DNA of 6,061 nt from Desulfuromusa sp. (lineage in GTDB: Bacteria; Desulfobacterota; Desulfuromonadia; Desulfuromonadales; Geopsychrobacteraceae), in contig JAOZLQ010000143.1 of the NCBI GenBank assembly GCA_029934755.1, positions 1 to 6,061 on the forward strand, given 5' to 3'. The translations under genes and the position numbers were made by a program. Position 1 is the first letter of the stretch; the number at the start of each line of letters is the position of its first letter. Below the pieces are notes generated by a model. That model made no database searches and had not been told where the DNA came from. It saw only the letters and a list, made by a program, of their open reading frames with translations. Below, one piece after another: positions 1 to 4,970 of the stretch.

Positions 1-194
1 AGGCGCACCTGTGCTTCCAGTTGCTCCATTGAGCTGACTTTGCGCTTTTTGCGAGTATAAACACTGGTGTCATGGCAACCTGAACAACTGGTTTGCAGGT
101 AGGCTTTGGCATCGAAATTTTCGGCTTGTAACGCGCTACCGGAAACGGCAAACAGCGTTGTAAATACTGCTAATGAAAGAGAACGGATTTGCAT
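1..194 (-). CDS. Exported c-type cytochrome, N-terminal part (runs off left edge)
   Basis: The first 64 codons read on the minus strand from ATG at 194-192 start with MQIRSLSLAVFTTLFAVSGS and continue through ALQAENF. This is a classic Sec signal peptide: a short basic start, about 15 hydrophobic residues and an AxA-like site (ALQA) near residue 24. A haem-binding CSGCH motif follows at about residues 36-40, after the sequence AYLQTS. The mature protein should be a small periplasmic monohaem cytochrome c carrying electrons, with haem attached by the Ccm system. The distal Met ligand lies beyond the window, so the class cannot be fixed. A weak AGG-type ribosome site precedes the ATG. The M48 protease remnant ends 31 nt upstream on the same strand, so the two were probably co-transcribed originally. 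Signal and haem motif are seen directly; electron-transfer partners are unknown. Confidence 0.85.
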   Translation of the reverse strand, partial: MQIRSLSLAVFTTLFAVSGSALQAENFDAKAYLQTSCSGCHDTSVYTRKKRKVSSMEQLEAQVR

Positions 195-225
195 TTTAGA
201 TACCTGGATCATGAAGTTAATTGTC

Positions 226-477
226 TTATAGTTTAGCGGACAAGTGGGCGATACGTACAGATGCCGGTGGATGACTGTGATGGAACGCGGAATAGAGTGC
301 ATCAGGTGTCAAGGTATTGGCGTTGTCACGGTACATGCTCACCAGTCCATCAATCAGCGCCTGTGCGCTGGACTGCTCAGCCGCATAGCTGTCGGCTTCG
401 AACTCATGTTTACGCGAAAAAGCCGACAACATGGGGGTCAAAAACACGGTAAATACTGGCAATACCAAGTCTGTTGA
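226..477 (-). pseudogene. Remnant of an M48 (Ste24-type) membrane metalloprotease, C-terminal end only
   Basis: After a TGA at 480-478 an open frame of about 84 codons runs to TAA at 228-226. Its products include LPVFTVFLTPMLSAFSRKHE followed by FEADSYAAEQ, and it ends in HHSHPPASVRIAHL. The SRKHEFEAD stretch is the conserved segment of M48/Ste24-like proteases that carries the third zinc ligand (the Glu of ExxxD). The SHPP..RI..L end is the usual C-terminus of the bacterial members. Family proteins are normally around 400 residues with several membrane helices and an HExxH motif. Here everything before the last membrane segment is absent. I read the upstream 96 nt in all three minus-strand frames and saw no further protease sequence, so this is a truncation and not a simple frameshift. 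A TTG at 468-466 could start an 80-aa peptide, but without HExxH it could not be a protease. The intact, in-frame C-terminus suggests a fairly recent deletion or rearrangement. Confidence 0.75.
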
Positions 478-618
478 TCAACACTTTGATGTTTCAGCCA
501 GCATGACCTCTTAATCTCAGCCCCATTTTAAGTTTCTCAGCGGGATGATGAGATTGGACGCTTTTTTACCCCTATGGTAAAAGCTACATATTTTAATTTT
601 CGACAACAGGAGTTTTAT

Positions 619-1359
619 ATGCCAAGCCTGAAGCAAAACAATGCCATTGAAGCAGTACTGTTTGATCTTGATGGAACATTGCTGCGCGCCCAAATGAGGG
701 ATTTCATTCCTCAGTATATCCGCGGGCTATCAACATATTGTGCTGATCTGGTTGAACCGAAAAAATTTGAAAGGACATTACTCGCAACTATTCGTGATCT
801 GATCCATACCGAAGGTGATGGCTTAACAACCAATGAAGAACGAGTTTATGCCAGAATGCACAAAGATTTGGCTATTTCAGAAACAAAGATGCGTGACAGC
901 TTGACCCACTTCAAAAATAATGGGCTGGCGGATTTACAAAAATTTATTCATCCCATTCCGCTGGCCAAACAGATTGTTAAAGGATGTCACAGAAAAGGGA
1001 TCTCGCTAGTTCTAGCAACCAACCCGGTTTTTCCAATGTTCATGATTCAAGCTCGGATGAAATGGGCCGAATTAGAGGAAGACTCTTTCACTTTTCTGAC
1101 CAGTTATGAAAACAGTTATTATTGCAAACCACAATCAGGATATTTTCAAGCGGTTGCTGACCAGCTTGGCATTGCTCCAGAAAACTGCCTGATGGTCGGT
1201 AACGATATTAATCACGACTTGGCAGCTGTAGCTGTGGGAATGAAAACTTATTTAGTTGATACTTGGCTAGTTGAACGGGATGGCCCTGAATGGCCTTGTG
1301 AATATCGTGGCGACCATGGTTCCTTACAAAAATTCTTACAGGAACACCTCGATTGTTGA
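619..1359 (+). CDS. HAD-superfamily hydrolase (predicted small-molecule phosphatase)
   Basis: A 246-residue protein with all four HAD motifs in order. Motif I is DLDGT at residues 16-20 (nucleophile D16, acid/base D18). Motif II is the Thr of LVLATNP (T134). Motif III is K170 in YYCKPQSGYF. Motif IV is VGNDINHDLAA, with metal-binding D196 and D200. The roughly 100 residues between motifs I and II form a helical C1-type cap. The enzyme should hydrolyse a phosphate monoester through an aspartyl-phosphate, with Mg2+, in the cytosol. The substrate cannot be told from sequence. The frame is open 15 codons further upstream to ATG 574, but ATG 619 has a good CAGGAG site at 607-612 with a 6-nt spacer and places the fold at residue 12, so I chose it. 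It is the first gene of the plus-strand run and abuts the broken protease region. Confidence 0.88.
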   Translation: MPSLKQNNAIEAVLFDLDGTLLRAQMRDFIPQYIRGLSTYCADLVEPKKFERTLLATIRDLIHTEGDGLTTNEERVYARMHKDLAISETKMRDSLTHFKNNGLADLQKFIHPIPLAKQIVKGCHRKGISLVLATNPVFPMFMIQARMKWAELEEDSFTFLTSYENSYYCKPQSGYFQAVADQLGIAPENCLMVGNDINHDLAAVAVGMKTYLVDTWLVERDGPEWPCEYRGDHGSLQKFLQEHLDC

Positions 1360-1420
1360 TACAAAGAATGTATTCATTTTGTATTCAGGACTCTAAACAT
1401 ATCCCGGAAGGATTGACCTT

Positions 1421-1561
1421 TTGAGCAAATCAACAGAAGAGATGCTATATCATAGTTGCATTTTAGATCTAGCTCGTGAAGTTCACCGTATGCCCGACAA
1501 TAAAGAGTCAGGCTTTGAAATTGTAAGCCATTCAGGTGGCGCTACTGCAGGCCAGAGATAA
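1421..1561 (+). CDS. Unrecognised 46-aa protein with TTG start, directly upstream of nudC
   Basis: A TTG at 1421 opens a 46-codon frame ending in TAA at 1559-1561. It begins MSKSTEEMLYHSCILDLARE and ends in SHSGGATAGQR. A strong GGAAGGA site lies at 1406-1412 with an 8-nt spacer, and nudC starts only 3 nt after the stop, so the pair is probably translationally coupled. Nothing else convincing supplies a ribosome site for nudC. The product is small, soluble and mixed-charge: one Cys, two His in the first half, a predicted helix at about residues 5-23, and a Gly/Ser-rich end. No transmembrane segment or signal peptide is seen, and I recognise no family. An internal ATG at 1442 (residue 8) is the alternative start but lacks a comparable ribosome site. 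That it is a gene is inferred from the ribosome site, the spacing and natural composition; its function is unknown. Confidence 0.6.
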   Translation: MSKSTEEMLYHSCILDLAREVHRMPDNKESGFEIVSHSGGATAGQR

Positions 1562-1564
1562 ATC

Positions 1565-2443
1565 ATGAAAACATCACGACCCAACTCTTACCCGTCCCCG
1601 GTTGATCTCCCCTTTAACCGCACCAGCCTGAACGATGGCTTTCATCCTGCAACACCCGATCAGGATCCGGGAGGATATGGGGTATGGCTACTGCTCCAAG
1701 GGATGAACCTTTTAACTATAGATACAGAACAGGGACAGAAACTACCAGAAGGTGACTCCCCTTTTCTGACAACAACAGCTCCCCCTCTCTATATCGGACA
1801 ATGGCAAGGGCAGCCCTGCCGTTTGTTGCACATACCAAATCACCAGGAATTGCCACCGCAATTGCACCGACAACCACTACGAGCAAAAGATCCAAAGCTA
1901 TCCGTTGCGTTACTTTCACTGGCAGGCTTCGGACAGATGATCCTCCATTGGGAGCAAAGCAGCAAGTATTGTGGCCATTGCGGCAAAGAAATGACCAGGC
2001 TGAAAAATGAATGGGGAAAAGAGTGTCAGACCTGTAATAATCATCATTTTCCACGGATTCATCCCTGCGTTATCGGGCTGGTTATCAAGGGGGATGAAAT
2101 TCTCCTCGCCCGCAAAGCTGAGTGGGACGATGGACGCTACAGTCTGGTCGCCGGTTTTGTTGAATTCGGTGAATGTCTGGAAGAAGCAATGGCACGAGAA
2201 ACGGTTGAAGAAACAAATATCCAAATAAAAAATATCCGCTATATTGGTAGTCAATCCTGGCCATTTCCCAGCCAATTGATGTGTGGATTTGTTGCCGACT
2301 ATGCCGGGGGTGAAATTGAATTAAATGATAAAGAACTTGAAGACGCTAAATGGTGTAAACTTGATCAGCTCCCTACCCTGCCACCAAAACGAAGTATTGC
2401 CCGCTACTTGATTGATCGAGCCAGGGGATTTATGGCCAATTAG
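1565..2443 (+). CDS. nudC: NADH pyrophosphatase / NAD-cap RNA hydrolase NudC
   Basis: A 292-residue Nudix protein with the NudC layout: a variable N-terminal domain (residues 1-130), a four-cysteine zinc ribbon (C136, C139, C154, C157), then the Nudix fold. The Nudix box covers residues 197-219: G197, E203, R211, E212, E215 and E216 are present, while the usual Gly near its end is Asn (N218). The NudC signature SQPWPFPxS appears as SQSWPFPSQ at 229-237, with Pro replaced by Ser. NudC enzymes cleave NADH or NAD to NMN(H) and AMP, and remove NAD caps from RNA 5' ends, in the cytosol. The catalytic glutamates are present, so activity is expected. It is about 35 residues longer than E. coli NudC, mostly at the N-terminus. 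The start follows the small gene's stop by 3 nt. The family call is secure; the effect of the two substitutions is not known. Confidence 0.95.
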   Translation: MKTSRPNSYPSPVDLPFNRTSLNDGFHPATPDQDPGGYGVWLLLQGMNLLTIDTEQGQKLPEGDSPFLTTTAPPLYIGQWQGQPCRLLHIPNHQELPPQLHRQPLRAKDPKLSVALLSLAGFGQMILHWEQSSKYCGHCGKEMTRLKNEWGKECQTCNNHHFPRIHPCVIGLVIKGDEILLARKAEWDDGRYSLVAGFVEFGECLEEAMARETVEETNIQIKNIRYIGSQSWPFPSQLMCGFVADYAGGEIELNDKELEDAKWCKLDQLPTLPPKRSIARYLIDRARGFMAN

Positions 2444-2490
2444 GAGAAGACCTGAATTACATCATTCATAAGGATAAGGATGTCAATGCT

Positions 2491-2901
2491 ATGTCCAATC
2501 GACTTCAACACATTTGTTACGCTATTGTTTTCTGTTTCCTGATATCGTCCTGCCAATCTGACAAAGAAACATCAGTACTCCAGCCACCGGCTCAGAAACA
2601 AACATCTGAACAAATTCAACCCGGCAAAACTCAAAAAGTTTCGGTGCTGCATGATATGCAAGAGATAAAACCGGCAACACCCCCCGTGGTCAATCTTGAA
2701 CTATCCAAAGAACTGCTTGACCAGATTGTTGCTAACAGTCAGCAGGTACAAACCTCAGACATGCAAAAGAAAATGGAAATTGACACCGCCGAACTGAGAA
2801 AAGTGAAAATCAGCGGAGGGATTTTAATCGACAAAAATGAAGAAGATTTGACAAAAAAGGTGGATGGTGGTGAGGTAAAAATCAGCTTACCGTTCAACTG
2901 A
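2491..2901 (+). CDS. Small lipoprotein of unknown function
   Basis: The 136-residue product starts with a lipoprotein signal: MSNRLQ, a hydrophobic stretch (ICYAIVFCFLI), then the lipobox ISSC with the lipidated Cys at residue 21. Gln at +2, not Asp, predicts sorting to the outer membrane by the Lol system. Residues 22-60 are polar, rich in Gln, Pro and Thr, and look like a flexible tether. Residues 65-136 hold a probable helix (ELSKELLDQIVANSQQVQ) and a charged region with alternating short strands ending in GGEVKISLPFN. I recognise no family. The AAGGATAAGGA tract at 2470-2480 lies 10 nt from ATG 2491, slightly long but usable. It sits 47 nt after nudC and 41 nt before nfo on the same strand, so it is probably co-transcribed. 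No functional link to those cytosolic enzymes is evident. The signal is seen directly; function is open. Confidence 0.8.
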   Translation: MSNRLQHICYAIVFCFLISSCQSDKETSVLQPPAQKQTSEQIQPGKTQKVSVLHDMQEIKPATPPVVNLELSKELLDQIVANSQQVQTSDMQKKMEIDTAELRKVKISGGILIDKNEEDLTKKVDGGEVKISLPFN

Positions 2902-2942
2902 AACGATAAATAATAATCAACCAGATAGAAAAGAGTATCACG

Positions 2943-3794
2943 ATGAAATATATTGGAGCCCATGTAAGTGCATCTGGAGGTGTCTTTAATGCCCCCTTGA
3001 ATGCTGTAGAGATTGGCGCAACCGCCTTTGCCCTGTTTACTAAAAATCAGAAGCAATGGAAAAGTTCGCCATTATCAGAAGAAGTTATTTCAAAGTTCAA
3101 AGAAAACTGTCAGCAGCACCAACTTAATCCCAAACAAATTCTCCCCCACGACAGTTATTTGATTAACCTTGGCCATCCCGAAGCAGAAAAACTGGAAAAA
3201 TCTCGCAATGCTTTTATTGATGAACTGCAGCGCTGCCAACAACTGGGACTGATCTATCTCAATTTCCATCCAGGGTCACACTTAAGACAACTAAGCGAAA
3301 CAGATTGCTTAAGTCGGATCGCCGAATCAATTAATTTAGCCTTACAACAAACTTCCAGTGTAACTGCTGTTATTGAAAATACGGCCGGCCAAGGAAGTAA
3401 CCTCGGCTACCGCTTTGAACATTTAGCGCAAATTATCGAAGAGGTAGAGGATAAAGATCGTGTTGGGGTTTGTCTGGATACTTGCCACACCTTTGTTTCC
3501 GGCTATGACCTGCGTGGGGCCGAAGCGTGTGAGAAAACCTTTGCTGAATTTGAGCAGGTTGTGGGTTTTAAATATTTAAGAGGGATGCACATCAACGACA
3601 GTAAAACTCCTTATGAAAGTAGAGTCGATCGCCACGCCCCCCTTGGAGCTGGAGAAATTGGCTGGGATTGTTTTGCATATATTATGGCAGATTCCCGTTT
3701 TGACGGGATTCCACTGATCCTGGAAACAACCAAGCCGGAACTGTGGCCAGAAGAAATTGCACAGCTGAAACGTCTTGCGGGATTAGCTGAATAG
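2943..3794 (+). CDS. nfo: Endonuclease IV (AP endonuclease, Nfo)
   Basis: A 283-residue TIM-barrel AP endonuclease, close in length to the 285-residue E. coli enzyme. All nine metal ligands known from E. coli Nfo fall at the same numbers: H69, H109, E145, D179, H182, H216, D229, H231 and E261. Family signatures are also visible: YIGAHVSASGG at the start, VIENTAGQG, GVCLDTCHTF, HINDSK, DRHAPLGAGEIG and LILETTKP. The enzyme cuts DNA 5' to abasic sites and removes 3'-blocking groups in base excision repair, using three zinc ions. The start at ATG 2943 matches the family N-terminus exactly, although the upstream ribosome site (purine-rich AAAAGAG) is only moderate. It closes the plus-strand housekeeping run. 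The call is secure by complete ligand conservation. Confidence 0.98.
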   Translation: MKYIGAHVSASGGVFNAPLNAVEIGATAFALFTKNQKQWKSSPLSEEVISKFKENCQQHQLNPKQILPHDSYLINLGHPEAEKLEKSRNAFIDELQRCQQLGLIYLNFHPGSHLRQLSETDCLSRIAESINLALQQTSSVTAVIENTAGQGSNLGYRFEHLAQIIEEVEDKDRVGVCLDTCHTFVSGYDLRGAEACEKTFAEFEQVVGFKYLRGMHINDSKTPYESRVDRHAPLGAGEIGWDCFAYIMADSRFDGIPLILETTKPELWPEEIAQLKRLAGLAE

Positions 3795-3847
3795 AGTCGC
3801 TTTTTACCATTTTGCTAGGGTCTATATTCCCACTCTATCAAAATGGT
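3791..3847 (+). repeat. Permuted inverted repeats just after nfo (pseudoknot-capable)
   Basis: Two inverted pairs interleave. ATAGAGT (3791-3797, overlapping the nfo stop codon) matches ACTCTAT (3832-3838). ACCATTTTG (3806-3814) matches CAAAATGGT (3839-3847). The order A-B-A'-B' means both stems can form together only as an H-type pseudoknot; otherwise they compete. The 9-bp stem alone would have a 24-nt loop. No U-run follows on either strand, so it is not a standard terminator, though it is the only structure seen between nfo and the next promoter. The following bases, 3848-3917, are AT-rich and hold nothing I can name. Confidence 0.45.
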
Positions 3848-3917
3848 TGAAACCCTTATTACAGATAATAACAAGACAAATCTATACAACATCTGAACCA
3901 TCCTTCATCTCCTAAAC

Positions 3918-3937
3918 TATTTTGTGCATATGCACAA
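3918..3937. promoter_or_regulatory. Upstream operator copy (palindrome TTGTGCATATGCACAA)
   Basis: A perfect 16-bp palindrome at 3922-3937, TTGTGCATATGCACAA, sits 8 nt upstream of the TTGACA -35 box. Together with the preceding TATT it forms a 19-nt string (3918-3936) repeated exactly at 3975-3993, 57 bp downstream. The centre lies near -52 relative to the predicted start. A perfect dyad copied in this arrangement is strong evidence of a dimeric regulator site. It resembles a CRP site only in its TGTG/CACA arms: the arms are 6 bp apart here against 8 bp in the CRP consensus. The binding protein is not identified. Confidence 0.8.
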
Positions 3938-3945
3938 CTTTATGC

Positions 3946-3974
3946 TTGACAAATCTCCACCTCAGGACTAATCT
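3946..3974 (+). promoter_or_regulatory. Predicted sigma-70 promoter of the NifX/DUF5320 cluster
   Basis: A perfect -35 hexamer TTGACA (3946-3951) is followed after 17 nt by TAATCT (3969-3974), which keeps the key T1, A2 and T6 of a -10 box. Transcription would start at about 3980-3983, inside the second operator, leaving a leader of about 95 nt before the ATG at 4078. The exact -35, ideal spacing and bracketing by identical palindromes make this the most convincing promoter in the window. The weak -10 fits a promoter that relies on regulation. Confidence 0.75.
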
Positions 3975-3993
3975 TATTTTGTGCATATGCACA
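3975..3993. promoter_or_regulatory. Downstream operator copy over the predicted transcription start
   Basis: The string TATTTTGTGCATATGCACA is identical to 3918-3936 and contains a perfect 14-bp palindrome, TGTGCATATGCACA (3980-3993). It begins directly after the -10 box and covers the predicted start point. A protein bound here should block RNA polymerase, so repression is the simplest reading. Together with the upstream copy, looping or cooperative binding is possible. This is inferred from position only. Confidence 0.8.
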
Positions 3994-3996
3994 CAG

Positions 3997-4038
3997 TGAT
4001 TACAGTGATGGATAATTCAACTTATACTCCTGTAATCA
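3997..4038 (+). promoter_or_regulatory. Leader hairpin in the 5' UTR of the cluster
   Basis: TGATTACAG (3997-4005) pairs perfectly with CTGTAATCA (4030-4038) around a 24-nt loop, placing a 9-bp stem near the 5' end of the predicted leader transcript. The left arm also belongs to a 9-nt tandem near-repeat (ACAGTGATT then ACAGTGATG, 3993-4010). No known riboswitch class is recognised and no U-run follows. It could stabilise the mRNA 5' end or be a second regulator site in DNA form. Confidence 0.4.
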
Positions 4039-4077
4039 AAGCTTGAAACAACAACTAATTATTTAAAGGAGGCAATT

Positions 4078-4320
4078 ATGCCAGGAAGAGATGGAACCGG
4101 ACCACAAGGTCAAGGAGCAATGACAGGAAGAGGTCAAGGAGTCGCAGAACAAGGACAGGCAGTTGGATCTGGGCGCGGTCAGGGACTTGGACAAGGTCAA
4201 GGATTAGGGCAAGGTCAAAACCAAGGGCTAGCGAACCAACAGGGTCGTGGTTTAGGTGTCGGTGTTGGTCGTGGCCAGGGCGCACCTACTGGGCGCGGTC
4301 AAGGCAGAGGAAGACGTTAA
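4078..4320 (+). CDS. DUF5320-like Gly/Arg/Gln-rich small protein
   Basis: An 80-residue protein that opens MPGRDGTGPQGQGAMTGRGQ, the hallmark start of DUF5320-type proteins (MPxxDGTGPxGxGxMTGRGxG), which are often encoded beside NifX/MTH1175-like genes in anaerobes. The rest is a low-complexity repeat of GQGLGQGQ and GRGQG units ending in GRGQGRGRR. It contains no Cys, His or aromatic residue and is probably disordered and strongly basic. Many relatives carry a Cys shortly after MTGRG; here that position reads GQGVAEQ, so a thiol role seems lost. A near-ideal AAAGGAGG ribosome site (4065-4072) with a 5-nt spacer predicts high translation, and this is the first gene after the operator-controlled promoter. 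The molecular role of the family is not established. Gly/Arg repeats could contact nucleic acid or a partner protein, but that is speculation. Confidence 0.85.
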   Translation: MPGRDGTGPQGQGAMTGRGQGVAEQGQAVGSGRGQGLGQGQGLGQGQNQGLANQQGRGLGVGVGRGQGAPTGRGQGRGRR

Positions 4321-4878
4321 GCCTGAATAAATCACTCACTTAAAACACATCGGCCCGGGTTGTAAATATCAATCCGGGCCGATAATAACTGGAGTATGAA
4401 ATATGTTGATAGCAGTAACCGCACTGGAAAATTCACTACAATCTGAAATCGATCCACGGTTCGGAAGAGCCGCCTATTACATGATCATCAATACTGAAAC
4501 GGATGAAGTCACTATCCACAATAACAGTGATGGCATCAGTGCTTCCAATGGTGCTGGAACCGGGGCAGCACAGACAATGTCAGAATACGGGGTCAAAGCT
4601 CTTTATACCGGCAGTGTTGGGCCCAAAGCTGCAGAGGTACTGGGAACAGCCAATATTCCTTATTACGAGAATACAACTGGGACCGTGCAGAACTTGCTTG
4701 ACCAATTAAAAAATGGCAGTGTTGCACAAAATACCGTTCAAACCGATCAGGAAACTTCTGTTCAGGTTGAAAATCAGCCAGTAGCAAATGAAACCCCAAT
4801 GGTAGAACCTCAATGCCCCGGTGCTTTACCCGGAGTTGGACAGGGGATGGGCATGGGTGCTGCTGGGCGCGGTCAGGG
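4169..4878 (+). repeat. 16-nt direct repeat linking the small gene and the fused tail
   Basis: CTGGGCGCGGTCAGGG occurs exactly at 4169-4184 in the DUF5320-like gene and at 4863-4878 in the tail of the NifX-type gene. A third copy with one mismatch lies at 4289-4304. All are in the same frame and encode (S/T/A)GRGQG. The span given covers first to last copy. Identity at codon level, including third positions, suggests a shared origin by copying of the small gene's 3' part, or ongoing gene conversion. Confidence 0.7.
4349..4383 (+). promoter_or_regulatory. Strong GC-rich intercistronic hairpin without U-tract
   Basis: ATCGGCCCGG (4349-4358) pairs perfectly with CCGGGCCGAT (4374-4383). The stem continues inward with GTTG/CAAT (one G-U pair) to a 7-nt loop, about 14 bp in all. 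It lies 28 nt after the DUF5320-like gene and 7 nt before the GGAG site of the next gene. The following bases are AATAACT, with no U-run, so intrinsic termination is unlikely. A processing or 3'-protecting hairpin that raises the level of the first gene's message over the downstream genes is plausible. Confidence 0.7.
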
Positions 4879-4960
4879 AATGGGTCGCGGAATGGGTACT
4901 GGCCGTAGTGCAGGACGTGGTGCAGGACGAGGCCAAGGCCGCGGGATGTGCCGCAGATAA
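4403..4960 (+). CDS. NifX/MTH1175-type (dinitrogenase Fe-Mo cofactor family) protein with DUF5320-like tail
   Basis: A 185-residue protein in three parts. Residues 1-105 are one NifX/NifB-C/MTH1175-type domain, with MLIAVTA at the start, DPRFGRAAYY (17-26), the NGAGTGAAQ turn (49-57) and VGPKAAEVL (72-80). Residues 106-135 are a polar Gln/Thr/Val-rich linker. Residues 136-185 are a Gly/Arg/Met tail with repeated GRGQG and GRGMG units and two cysteines (C138 in QCPG, C183 near the end). The domain family carries or assembles Fe-Mo or Mo-Cu-S clusters in nitrogenase and ORP systems; no nitrogenase gene is visible here. The domain has no Cys of its own, so any metal ligand would come from the tail. 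A GGAG site (4391-4394) with an 8-nt spacer supports the start. By hand count about 63 of its first 100 residues match the next gene's N-terminal domain ungapped, so the two arose by duplication. Confidence 0.88.
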   Translation: MLIAVTALENSLQSEIDPRFGRAAYYMIINTETDEVTIHNNSDGISASNGAGTGAAQTMSEYGVKALYTGSVGPKAAEVLGTANIPYYENTTGTVQNLLDQLKNGSVAQNTVQTDQETSVQVENQPVANETPMVEPQCPGALPGVGQGMGMGAAGRGQGMGRGMGTGRSAGRGAGRGQGRGMCRR

Positions 4961-4970
4961 AATGTACTTT

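Noticed and set aside
574..618. Upstream ATG giving a 15-residue longer HAD protein
   Set aside because: It lies at the edge of a short hairpin, has no ribosome site and adds residues outside the fold; ATG 619 has a good CAGGAG site.
1355..1387. TTGATA box, TGTATTCA direct repeats (1369, 1380) and ATACAAA/TTTGTAT inverted repeat as a promoter or operator before the small gene
   Set aside because: No acceptable -10 at 16-18 nt spacing, and the repeats are short and AT-rich; they also overlap the HAD stop codon.
1716..2275. Open frames on both strands inside nudC
   Set aside because: They overlap a clearly identified gene, have no family features and reflect codon bias in other frames.
2480..2542. 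ATG 2480 with a nearby purine tract, opening a 20-codon frame over the lipoprotein start
   Set aside because: The frame is short and unlike a gene, and the purine tract is too close to ATG 2480; ATG 2491 gives a clean lipoprotein signal.
3922..3993. CRP or FNR sites
   Set aside because: The TGTG/CACA arms are separated by 6 bp, not 8 as in CRP sites, and the FNR core TTGAT-N4-ATCAA is absent.
4076..4285. Minus-strand open frame opposite the Gly/Arg-rich gene, rich in Leu, Asp and Val
   Set aside because: It is the antisense of a GGN/CGN/CAN repeat and has no ribosome site or family match.
4078..4320. CRISPR or DNA tandem array, because of repeated GGTCAAGGA-like units
   Set aside because: The units follow the codon pattern of GQG/GRG repeats, vary in length and have no constant spacer structure.
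4349..4383. Intrinsic terminator
   Set aside because: The stem is strong but is followed by AATAACT, not a U-run, and the next gene's ribosome site begins 7 nt later.
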